From NCBI GenBank assembly GCA_035235625.1, contig CP141140.1, forward strand, positions 62,736,581 to 62,800,580: a DNA stretch of 64,000 nucleotides, given 5' to 3'. The notes beneath the pieces are model-generated. The model ran no database searches. It saw only the letters and a list, made by a program, of their open reading frames with translations, and was not told the origin of the DNA. Source of the DNA: Saururus chinensis (Eukaryota; Streptophyta; Magnoliopsida; Piperales; Saururaceae). Numbering within the stretch: the first letter of the stretch is position 1; every line of letters begins with the position of its first letter. Below, one piece after another: positions 13,217 to 23,072 of the stretch. A program made the translations under genes and the position numbers.

Positions 13217-15027
13217 ATGAGAGTATATTTGGTGCCACAATCTGATGTATTGGGTGAGATGAGATTTAAGTGTATGTATTCTGGACTTTTAATTTGGATT
13301 AGAATGTAGACTGTTATAGGACTTGTACTCGGGGACGCCTGGGAGTAATTTGTATTTAAAAATCCATGATCATGGTAATTTAGTCGTACGTATGTTTTCG
13401 TGTAGCGCCCAAGGATATTTGCTTTGGCCGTACAATATTTGACCGTATGATGGAAATATTTAAATGAAAAATTAATGTTTAGTGTTTTAAATTATAAACT
13501 ATTTTTATAGGTTTTGATTTTGTTATTTTTCTCTGATTTATAAAAAAATGTGAGAAAAAATCTCGGGCGTTACACCAATTGCCAAATTTACACAACCACC
13601 TAAGACCCTTTAAAGGAAAGTCAATGGAGCTTCACTCGACTCAATAAACTTGGAGATGGCTAAATAAAGAGATACATGGAATTTACCTGCCCTAGATCTA
13701 CTGGGAGACTTGAATGAGACCATCTACCTGTTGGAGAAGCAGGGCGGGAATCCTAAACCAAGTTGGCAACTGAATGCTCTTAGATGTGCTCCCAATGATT
13801 GCCAATTCTCTGATGTACCTTTCATAGAATTTGCTTTCACGTGGTGCAACATGAAGTCTGGTGCAGACCACATTCGTGAGCGGCTACATAGCTAGTAGCC
13901 GATGAGGAGTGGTTCTAGTTGTTTGGACATTCTTCCGTTACCCACCTTTCCCTGCACCAATCTAATCATTCCCCCCTCCTCTCCTCTCCATTTATGACAA
14001 GTGGACAAGCCCCAGTCGGAGAAGAAAATTGTTCCAGTTTGAGGACATGTAGTTGAGGAACAAGGAGTGTGAAAACATTATCAAGGAGATGTATGCTAGT
14101 CTAAACCTTGCCTATGGGTGGGCCAACCTCCCAATGCGAGCAGAAGCTAACTTAGTGGAACAAGCAGACCTTTGGAAATATTCAGGCGTAAAAATGTGTT
14201 GTGAACAAACGCATGGATAGGCTGGTCTCTAGAGGCACTGAGCGTGACTAGCGGAACTCAAGCTCCTCCAAGCCGAGCTGGACGAAGTGCTACTCATAGA
14301 AGAAATTTTATGGAAGCAACAGACCAAGGTTTAGTGGCTAAAAGATGGGGATAGAAGTACTTGGTTGTTCCATACCAAAGCCAATTGGAGTAGGTCTAAA
14401 AATCTCATCTCTAGCCAGAAGGGATCGAACAACTCTTGGGTGACTGATGAATCCTAGCTTGACACTATCATTTCTTACTACTTATTCCTTCTCTTCTCCT
14501 CAGGAGCCACATTGGACTTAACGGGGTTGTAGAGAACGTCAGCAATGGGTGACTGATGTCGTGAATGAGAAATTCCTGGCCCCAATCAGCGAAGATGAAA
14601 TTAAGAGGGCCCTCTTCCAAATGCACCCATCGAAGTCTCTACAGCCTTACAGCCTCAACGCCTCTCTCTATCAGAGAAACTGGAACATTGTGGTGATAAG
14701 TGTCTGCAAGACTATTCATGACTACTTTAGTTCGGGTTGGATCCACTTAGAAATGAACCACACTCTTATTTCCCTCATCCCCAAGTCTAAGGGACTGAGG
14801 AATTTGGTGGATTTCAAACCTATCAAACTCTACAATGCGCTATACAACATCTTAGCCAAAGTCCTTGTTAACTGCCTCAAGCCTCTTCTCCCGTAGTGAT
14901 CACGGATAACGTCCAATGGCCTTTGAGACTATTCACTCCTCGAGGAGGAGGTCATCGGGCAAAATGGATATCATGGCCCTTAAGCTCGACATGTCCAAGG
15001 CATACAACTGGGTTGAGTAACCCTACA

Positions 15028-15600
15028 TGTCATGCCCTAGCACACCCTCCCCTGACTTGAACTCAGTTTAAGATGAAGGTGGTACGCGGCGTGATGAAGT
15101 GAAGTGGAAATGCAAAAGACTTAACCCAGCGTGGGTGAATTCTCATTGAAGTACGCACAAATAAACTTTGTGCAAAAGCAAATAGAGGAAGTTAAAGGAG
15201 ACTAATTACCATTAGTTCACACAATACCCATATCATCTAAGTAACAACATAATATCAAGCCTCAAGGGCTACACAAGTCTAAAGCCAAAACCGGCTAACC
15301 ATAATATGAGTTAAAGCCAAGTATAAGTTCAACATATCACATCACATAACAAGTCTATCATGACCCAAATAACTTGCCCCTCTCATGAAGCGAGTCCATC
15401 CGTGGTACCTTCATGGCACAACATATAGCCCCAAAACAAAAGCCACAACAGAAGAGGGGTGAGCCTAGCTCAATAAGGGTTTTAATACAGAATATAAACT
15501 AATGAAAATACCACATGCATTCTCTATCTAAACATGCATCACATAATTATTCCCTGCACATGTACATCATGAGATAAATTACATTCCATATACACATTCA
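15028..15600 (-). mobile_element. LTR fragment truncating the LINE
   Basis: The sequence starts TGTCATGCCC right where LINE homology stops. TGTCATG is also the plus-strand start of the reversed LTR at 23073, so this is probably the 3' end of a related LTR lying in minus orientation. I cannot find its other end before MULE-like sequence begins near 15600, so the right limit is approximate. Confidence 0.5.
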
Positions 15601-18122
15601 TGCAAATCCGAGTGGATGATGATGAAGAAAATTTTTTATCGATGACAATAGCTTCAAATGAGCGTCATAGGTCATCTACACCTATTGATGATGGAAGTGG
15701 ACCTAATTGGAGGTAAGGTTTATTAAGTTGTAAATCCTGTGTGAATCTTACAATTGTCAATGAAAATTAGGATGTTGACTTATGAATTTTATGTGTAATG
15801 TGGAAGGTACACATTACATGCACATGAGACATTTAGCCTTCAAATGTCTCAAGGCAGTGCATGGTATTAATTACCCCTACATAGGTGTTAGACATAGTGT
15901 TGGACCATCCAATCCAAGGTAAAATATTTATTTATAAACGAATCTAACATTTTTAAGTTTTAAAGAAGTGTTTAAGTAATATAAAATTGAACACATGTGT
16001 GATATTTATGTGTATGGGCACCTATGTCCATGATGATGATGTTGATGTAAATGTGGCCAATGAAGGTGAAGATAATATTGGTGAAGCAAGTGAAGAAGTG
16101 TATGACTTGAAAGAAGAAGGTGTCAGAGGTGAAGAAAGCGCTCAACAGATGGTTGACGGCGAGGGGGATGACGCAGTAGACAATGTAATTGCCGCAAATG
16201 ATATAAATGTAGATGATGAAGAGCCGTCATACTATGACGAGGAGGAGCCAATCTATGCATATATCACAGATGAAGAGATAGATGTGGTGATGTGGTAGTT
16301 AATTATGTCATGGATATGGAGCAATAAAACGAAGAAGAGTTATATGTTGGGCGCATCTTTGAGGACAAAGAGACATTTGTCATAGCTTTTAGGTAGTTTT
16401 CAATTAAGATTCATATCCACTACAAGGTTCTACGCACATATATGTCATAGAGTATACAATGAAGTGCATTGATAGTACTTGCCCTTGGAGAGTTCATAGA
16501 TAAATGAAAAAGGGTGTAGGGTACTTTAAATTGAAGACATACGGAGGTGACCACACTTGTAGGAATGCCCATCTTAGCACTAATCATAGGCAATGCAATG
16601 CATCATTTTTTTCCAAGGTCATAATGCCCGCCATCCAAGCCAAAATAACTCTCACACTTGGTAATATTATTCGAAGAATGAAGGAGATGCTCCACATTGA
16701 CATTTCTTATAAGAAAGTATGGGCAGCAAGGAATATGGCCATAAAAACCATTTATGGGGATTGGGCTAAATCATACAAATTGTTGCCAATGTACCTCAGG
16801 GCAGTTTAAGATGTGAATCCTGGTACCTACTACAACTTGGAGTTTGATGAAGTAACTGTTGAAGATGGTGGCTTGTATCGGTGATTTAAGCGGATGTTTT
16901 GGGCATTTGGGCCATCTATAGTGGGGTTTCGACATTGTATCCCGGTGATTGGCGTTGATGCCACTCACTTGTAGGACAGGTATCCCAGAGCTCTTATGGC
17001 TATAACGGCTACAAACGGTAACAATGAGCTATTTCCTCTGGCATTCAGGATAGTAGCAAAGGAAGATTATGATAATTGAAAATGGTTCTTAAATCAATTG
17101 AGGGATAATGTTCTTATGGATATGACGAATGTTGCATTCATTTTAGATCGACATAAGGGGCTTTAGAAGGTCATACCTGAGATTCTTCCCCTGGCATTCT
17201 TCTACCATCATTACTGCATCCATCACATAAAGACAAATTTTAAGGAGTTCAAAAATGATACACTGATAGACTTGATTGGGGCAACGGACTGTATATTGAC
17301 AATAGAATAGTTTAAAGCTAAAATGGACTTGATTGGTCAGGAAAGTCCTAGGGCAAAACAACTCCTCTTGGGAGGAGGATTCAGGATTGCATTATAAACA
17401 GTAGTCTCTTGCTCACGATGGTTTTAGAAGATTTGGCATGACGACTACAAATATGGCTGAAAGTTTAAATAGCTTCTTGAAGGGGGCACGAGGATTATCC
17501 ATATAGGCTTTTTACCACACGATGATATAGAGGAGATGACATATTAGCCTAGGGGTGCATCTGAAGCAGCTTTGGTAAGTATATCTTAGTTAATTATATA
17601 ATAATATTTTCTTATTTCTCATTTATTATTTATATATCTTTTAGTTTATTTTTATATACCTTGGTTTAGTGCGACAGACACATGCATATTTGATTGACGC
17701 AATTAACACCTATACTTCGGGTGAGGTCTTATTAACATCATGTCAGTCAATACTCAGGCAACATGATGATGTCCTTTGTAGCTTGCCACTACTTCAATTG
17801 GTTATTACAGACATTCATGGACATTATCCTATCGATGAGGCAGCTCAGACACAGTCGAGGCACAATTCATTCCCTGATATTCCATCTTCATCAGCAGCAC
17901 TTGGCTCTCCTCCATGTTCATCATCTCTCATTGCTCCACATCTAGCCTACCCCAGCCATCTCTAATAGTATATCTAGACGACAACGGACAGCTCATGGTG
18001 AGCCTTCTGTTACTTATGCGGAGTAGGAGCAGGAGGATGAGGAGCAGGAAGAGCCAATACAACACCGTTGGGGTCGGGGTTGGGATCGAGGTCGAGACCA
18101 TAGGGATAGGAGAGGTAGAGTG
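15600..18122 (+). pseudogene. MULE (Mutator-like) transposase, decayed
   Basis: The reading trail matches a plant MuDR-type transposase in order. A very acidic N-terminal part lies at 15987-16298. Next comes a DNA-binding-like region with KTYGGDHTCRNAHLSTNHRQ (16504-16809). The catalytic region follows at about 16890-17290, with GVDATHL, then ATNGNNELFPLAFRIVAKED and a W-FL-QLRDN segment. GVD-TH and the ED further on fit the transposase DDE/D core. Many in-frame stops break it. Beyond about 17570 the similarity is lost: 17669-17965 is a Ser-rich open frame I do not recognise, followed by an Arg/Gly-rich stretch (17980-18122). The usual C-terminal SWIM zinc finger is not seen. In a live element this enzyme excises the DNA between terminal inverted repeats. 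I could not find the terminal repeats. Confidence 0.75.
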
Positions 18123-18194
18123 ACTTAGAGTTGTTATATGCTTGTTTTGTAAAGTAAAACATTTTGTGAACATTGTATGCAATTTGATGTGTTA

Positions 18195-18345
18195 ATCTTT
18201 TTGTGTTTTATATGTTATTTGTGTGGAACATATGGATGTTATACATGGATAGATGTATATGTTTTGTGTGGAACATATGTGATGTTTATACATGGGTAGA
18301 TTTGTATGTTTTGTGTGGAACATATGTATTGTTATACAGGGACAG
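18195..18345. repeat. Three-copy tandem repeat, about 48-50 bp
   Basis: The unit built on GTTTTGTGTGGAACATATG and TTATACATGG(G/A)TAGAT is repeated about three times with small changes. It lies between the MULE remnant and the palindromic repeats and has no coding capacity. Confidence 0.7.
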
Positions 18346-18369
18346 TTGTTGCTTCCGATTTTAAGTTCT

Positions 18370-18640
18370 CTAAAAAAAAATTCATAAGATTTCGTCCTTT
18401 CAAAGGACAAAATATACTGAGTGGATTTCATCCACTAATTAAAAGTCGAGAATGTTCAAGTGTTGTGATTTCGTCCTTACGAAGGACGAAATCATTGTAA
18501 AATGAATTTTGTCGTTGAGAAGGACAAAATCAGGTTTAAGTTGCTTTTGTCCTTCGTAAGGACAAAATCTACTTAAACGTCGATTTCGTCCTTAAACATG
18601 ATTTCATCCTTCTGAAGGAAGAAATCGATAAAAAATTTTA
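18370..18640. repeat. Palindromic TTCGTCCTT/AAGGACGAA repeats
   Basis: GATTTCGTCCTT and its reverse complement AAGGACGAAATC recur about ten times in 270 bp, often as small hairpins around a TACG or CGTA centre. Arrays like this are found near the ends of plant DNA transposons, where they may bind transposase. They probably mark the 3' subterminal region of the MULE just upstream, although no end or target duplication could be fixed. Confidence 0.6.
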
Positions 18641-18649
18641 AAAAAAAAG

Positions 18650-19090
18650 CCACGCAAGCACCAGCGCTTGGCTACCTATATGGCTAAAAGTAACACCACT
18701 TTAAAAAATATTTCCCAAAGTACTTGATTTTAGTAATTATTTTTTTAATATTATTTAAAATTTTTTCCCTTATATTAAACATAAAAAGTATATTTTAGCT
18801 ACCCAATAACTGAAGTTATGAATCTAAGTGACCATGACCATCTTGGATATATGGACCAAAGAAGCTTCACCAGTTGATGATGCCTAATATACATACATGT
18901 AGCCTTCAATGATTACTCTAAAATAAAAAATATTTTCCTATGACCAACTCACATAAGACTCTAAACATGATACATGATAAATAAGACTCCGAACATAATA
19001 CATGAAGGGGTAGATTCCAATGAATTATGTTCGGAGCCCCATGTGGGGTAATTAGCACATAATAAATGAGATGTAATATGCAAGCCTCAA
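18650..19090. other. AT-rich stretch downstream of the sulfotransferase
   Basis: No gene is seen. The part next to 19091 would be the 3' UTR of the minus-strand sulfotransferase. An imperfect repeat of the type ACTC(T/C)-AACAT-ATACATGA occurs at about 18958-19004. Confidence 0.4.
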
Positions 19091-19597
19091 TCAAAGCCAT
19101 GAATATTTTACGCTCAAATTCAGCCCGGAGCATTGTAGCTTATTCTTTGTTATTTGATTCAAACGATCTGCTATCTCTGGAGTTAGAAAGATTGCCCAGT
19201 CACCAACTGTACCTTTTCTAAAAAACATGTTATTGGAAAACCCTAGATGCAGTGTCCCGTACTTGTTCACCTCCAAGCTAGTCATATTTTCAAAGCTGCA
19301 AATCTTTATGATCTGCTCCACAACCCCCTCTTTCCTCTTCTAATGAGAAGCGTTTTATATGCTCCCTCATTCAATGAGCCCAATATGAGCCATGAATTAG
19401 GGATTGACACGTCCCAAAGTGGAGAGCCCAATGATAGATTCATCTTAAACCATTTTAAATTGCATTTCATATTCCTAATTTTAGTCTAAAAGCCTTTTAT
19501 TATGAGGCTTCTATCCCAAACAGCTAATTTGGTACCAAATTCCTCAATGGTTTTATCCATGGAATGTGTCATTCCACGATTCGTGGCACATATTAGG

Positions 19598-22500
19598 TGT
19601 AATACCCCGCTTTTCCGATTACGTCTAACCAAGGAGGTTAGAGGTAATTTTTTTTTTTAATAAATTGTAGATGGTTTCAAAGGTTGAAACCTCCATATTT
19701 GAGTAGAACTCGATGAAACGTACGTAACAAATCCAAGAACGGGCGAAACGGAGGTCAGGATTGGAAGTTACGACATTCGAAAATTGTAGAAAATAGGTGG
19801 GACCCACTTAGGAAGAGCACGATTTATTGCTTTAAGTGGATTAATATCGAAGGGCTCATCGATACGAGTCCAACGGTACCAAGAACGCGTGAATCCGAAT
19901 CCGGGGTAGGGAAGTACGCATGTTTGAAGAAGAAAAAAATAAAATAAAATAAAAAACGGCTTGCGGTGCGCGGCTGGTGCGCTGTAGTGCAGGCCGGCGC
20001 GGGGCGCGCGTGCCCACGGAACTATGGGCACCACAGTTACGTGGGTGCAACCCATACTGCACGCAGTTTCAGTGGGCACCGCCGCCGAAACTGCGGCTAG
20101 GAATGGCGTGCGGCACCACGATTTCGGCGCGTCGGGGGCCTATAAAACCCCATTTTGTTCCGATTTTCAAGGAGAACTTCTCCTTCCCCATTTCTGACCA
20201 TTCTGAGGCCGATTAAGGCCGTTCAAGACCTGTTTCCTACTAAATCGAGTGTGCTCTTCATAATGGAGTGGTCCTTTCTTCGAGTTGAAGACCATATGAT
20301 GAGGAAATGCCCCGAGACAAGGAGAAACCCTGCCCGTTGTCATCGAGCACCAATAATCTTCTTTTTCTCTATTTCTGAGCATCCTAGCTCTGATTTAGTC
20401 CACCCAGAAGGCATTCTTGATGAAATCGAGCATGCTCTTCGTAATGGAGGGGTCCGTTCTACAAGTTGGCAACCGTATAAGGAGGAAACGCCCCCAGACA
20501 AGGCGAGGTTCTGCCCGTTATTGTAATAACCTCGACTTTTCAGTGGTTATTTATTTGCTTCTTGGGAAATTAATTAGTTGTCTTAAGCTTCCTTATTATT
20601 TTTTTTTATTATTATGTGTTAGTGTTGTGTGTAGCCTCAGTCGTAAGTAGAAAAAGTTTGTACATTTTCAAGAGCTTAAACGCGTAAGTTTAGGTTGCGG
20701 AGCTTAATTTAAAAACTCGCTCCTTAAATTAAGGCTCTTAGATTAATGTAAAGTTGTTGGGTCAAGGCGTGTTCTTAGGGGGAGTTCCGCATGCGTCGGG
20801 AGTTTCCACGCTTGAAGAAGAAGTGGGGACGTGCAAGTTAGATGCGCACGATTAAAAATAAAATAAAATAAAACAGAGCTTTCCCAATTTCTGCCGGTGA
20901 GTCGCTGTGCAGGGGAGAAACGAAGGTGTCCAAAGGCGGCGCGACCCAAGCCACCGTGACCGGACGGTCGAAGTCCGGCGAAGGCGAGGCGGTGGCAGGG
21001 CTCTGGGGGAGAGGAAGCTCACTTCCCTCTACCGGCGGAAGTACTGTACATAACGCAAAACGCGATCTGCGTTTTGCGCTCTGTTTTATATATATTTTTT
21101 TAATCGTGCGCATCTAACTTGCACGTCCCCACTTCTTCTTCAAGCGTGGAAACTCCCAACGCATGCGGAACTCCCCCTAAGAACACGCCTTGACCCAACA
21201 ACTTTACATTAATCTAAGAGCCTTAATTTAAGGAGCGAGTTTTTAAATTAAGCTCTGCAACCTAAACTTACGCGTTTAAGCTCTTAAAAACGTACAAACT
21301 TTTTCTACCTACGACCGAGGCTACACACAACACTAACACATAATAATCGAAAAAAATAATAAGGAAGCTTAAGACAACTAATTAATTTCCCAAGAAGCAA
21401 ATAAATAACCACTGAAAAGTCGAGGTTATTACAGTTATCTTCGAGCACCGACCAACTTCATTTTCTCTGTTTCTGGCCATCCTAACTCCAATTTAGTCGA
21501 TTCAAGAGGCGTTCTTGACTAAATCAAGTATGTTCTACGTGATGGAGGGTTCTGTTTTCTGAGTTTGTGATCGTATGAGGAGGAAATGCCGAGAGACTAG
21601 GAGATGCCTTGCCCATCATCCTCGAACACCGGAGCAAGAAAAAGAGACCCGGAGCAAGACTGGGTTCTATTCGTAGTTACCAAGCCTCAACAAGAGAAAC
21701 AATCTAGAGTAGGGGAGGTTCTATCCATGACTCACAGGCGCAAAAAACAAGAAGAGTCTCCAGTAAGGAGAACATTTATACGTAGTCTTTCAATGCAAGA
21801 CGAGGGACATATAAAGGCTAGAGGAAGCTCTATCTACTACCTCTGAATCTAAAGGGGAGGATGCCCAGAAGGAGCGAGTAACTTCAAATACCGATACCTT
21901 ACGAGACAGATGGGAGTAAGCATTTCTGATCTCCCGTTTTAATTATAGAACGACATGTGCTAGTTATGATGTGTGCTATGCTACAATCCATATGTTTGCT
22001 ATGCTTATATGCCATGATGTGTACTTTATATGCCATGATGTACGCTTATATGCTATGTTGTGTGTGGTCTCGCTCTAGGATAGAGCGAGATGTGTAATAT
22101 GTGTTTTTGTTCTCGGCTCAATGATAGAGCGAGACGTGTATATGTGGTTATGATCCTGCTTGGTGGTATAGCGAGATGTACAATTTCGTTGATTTATTAA
22201 TTTCCGCTTTACTCTGATAGATTACGAGTTTCAATATGATTTTGATTCAATTTTAGTATATACATATTTTAACATATATGATTTTGTGATGTATGACGTA
22301 TGTAATAGCCGTTAGGTAGAACTACGTTCGGATCCGATCATGTTGGAATAATATCCAATAGGTACGTAGGCAACCAACAACAAGACAATGTTTACCCGAT
22401 CCAAATTAATTATAAATATATGTTTTAATTTTGTTTCACACGCAACGAGCTATGAAGCTTCGTTGTGTGTATGTGTTTGTTACAACCTAAGTTTGCATAT

Positions 22501-22632
22501 GGGAAGCCTTGAAGCTCCATAGTGCGTAGATGAAGGTTGTACCTCTCACACACAGACGATGATTCCTGGCTCAAAGAAATAAAAAAAATTTATTAGTGAT
22601 TTTGTGGGCCCGACTCTAGTCGGGTCGTTACA
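19598..22632 (+). mobile_element. Solo LTR, family A, copy 1 (about 2.1 kb without insert)
   Basis: It starts TGTAATACCCCGC and ends GGGTCGTTACA, with a perfect 5-bp duplication TTAGG (19593-19597 and 22633-22637). A TATA box (CCTATAAAACC, about 20140-20150) follows a GC-rich stretch and precedes a set of about 170-bp repeated modules (20200-20520 and 21434-21700). Hairpins of the form TCTCGCTCTA..TAGAGCGAGA lie near 22068-22150. It contains no polyprotein. It is one of four copies of this family here (others start at 28044, 29395 and 55575), all solo. The 912-bp palindrome at 20522-21433 is nested in it. Confidence 0.9.
20522..21433. mobile_element. 912-bp palindromic (foldback) element with LTR-like ends
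   Basis: The left arm (20522 to about 20879) and the right arm (about 21076-21433) are inverted copies of about 358 bp that differ at few positions. The spacer of about 196 bp is GC-rich. The ends read TGTAATAACC...GGTTATTACA and a perfect 5-bp GTTAT lies on both sides (20517-20521 and 21434-21438). The same host site without insert is seen in the family A copy near 37740 (CGTTATCTTCGAGC). TG...CA ends and a 5-bp target duplication are what a retroviral-type integrase leaves, yet the arms are inverted and no gene is present. A transcript across it would fold into a very long hairpin RNA. Confidence 0.9.
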
Positions 22633-23072
22633 TTAGGCTCATTAAATTAGGAAGCATATGAAACACTTCCCTCCTAACTTCCGTCTTAATGAGAAAGGGA
22701 AGCCCGTGAACCCAGCCAACCTCTTCACATGGAATGAAGGATTCTCCTTCAGCTCCTTGTACTTCAAGAACAACTTTTTTTGAGGGTTTTCTTGGCTTGC
22801 CTTCCAATACCCTAACGTATGATCCTAGTAGGACCCACATATAGAGCACCCAACAACTCAAATGGTTCTTTCATGGAAGCAGTAAGAAACCCAAGTGGGG
22901 AGAACTGATAGACATAATACACAAGGTTTAGGCATACATGTAGCCATTAGAGCCTTCAACCAAGCTTAATTCCTTTCATGAAGCCTTGTCTCTACTAATC
23001 CTCTTCAGAGTCACGCAATGAGTTTCTGGTTTAGAACTTGACTGAGAATAATCTCACTTAAGGCACTGTATT

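Larger units (their letters stand above)
6710..13574 (+). mobile_element. Long solo LTR (about 4.6 kb without its nested insert)
   Basis: It begins TGTAATGCCTC and ends GGGCGTTACA, with a perfect 5-bp target duplication CCAAT at 6705-6709 and 13575-13579, so both ends are exact. Once the nested LTR at 10953-13216 and its duplicated site are taken out, about 4.6 kb remains. No polyprotein, primer site or polypurine tract lies between the ends, so this is a solo LTR left by recombination between the two LTRs of a full element. Its length and terminal sequence fit the Del/Tekay chromovirus style of Ty3/gypsy LTR, but the lineage is an inference. The 7030-8700 part is GC-rich and gives shadow open frames on both strands. 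Confidence 0.88.
5940..15027 (+). mobile_element. L1-type LINE, degenerate, split by a solo LTR
   Basis: Before 6710 there is an ORF1-like tail (6204-6470) followed by the ORF2 start at 6467, reading MKILCWNCGGLG, the usual opening of plant L1 endonucleases, soon broken by stops. The coding trail resumes at 13580 with the endonuclease part GDLNETIYLLEKQGGNPKP (about 13715-13890). Reverse transcriptase follows at 14549-14896, with SLIPKSKG and the neighbouring DFKPIKLYNALYNILAKVL. A further LDMSKAYNWVE piece lies near 14975-15018. It stops at 15027, where an LTR fragment begins, so the 3' part of RT and the poly(A) tail are missing. The 5' limit is uncertain. Several in-frame stops show it is dead. 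Confidence 0.75.
19344..22674 (-). mobile_element. MITE of PIF/Harbinger style, about 290 bp, split by a solo LTR
   Basis: The two halves 22674-22638 and 19597-19344 carry matching terminal inverted repeats of about 35 bp. One end reads GAAGTGTTTCATATGC on the minus strand and the other GAAGCGTTTTATATGC on the plus strand, followed by AATGAGCC(T/C)AATATG. TAA flanks both outer ends on the plus strand (22675-22677 and 19341-19343). With one TTA kept, the sulfotransferase frame joins smoothly between segments 3 and 4, which confirms the boundaries. The 3-bp TTA/TAA target fits PIF/Harbinger; the superfamily is an inference. Confidence 0.75.
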
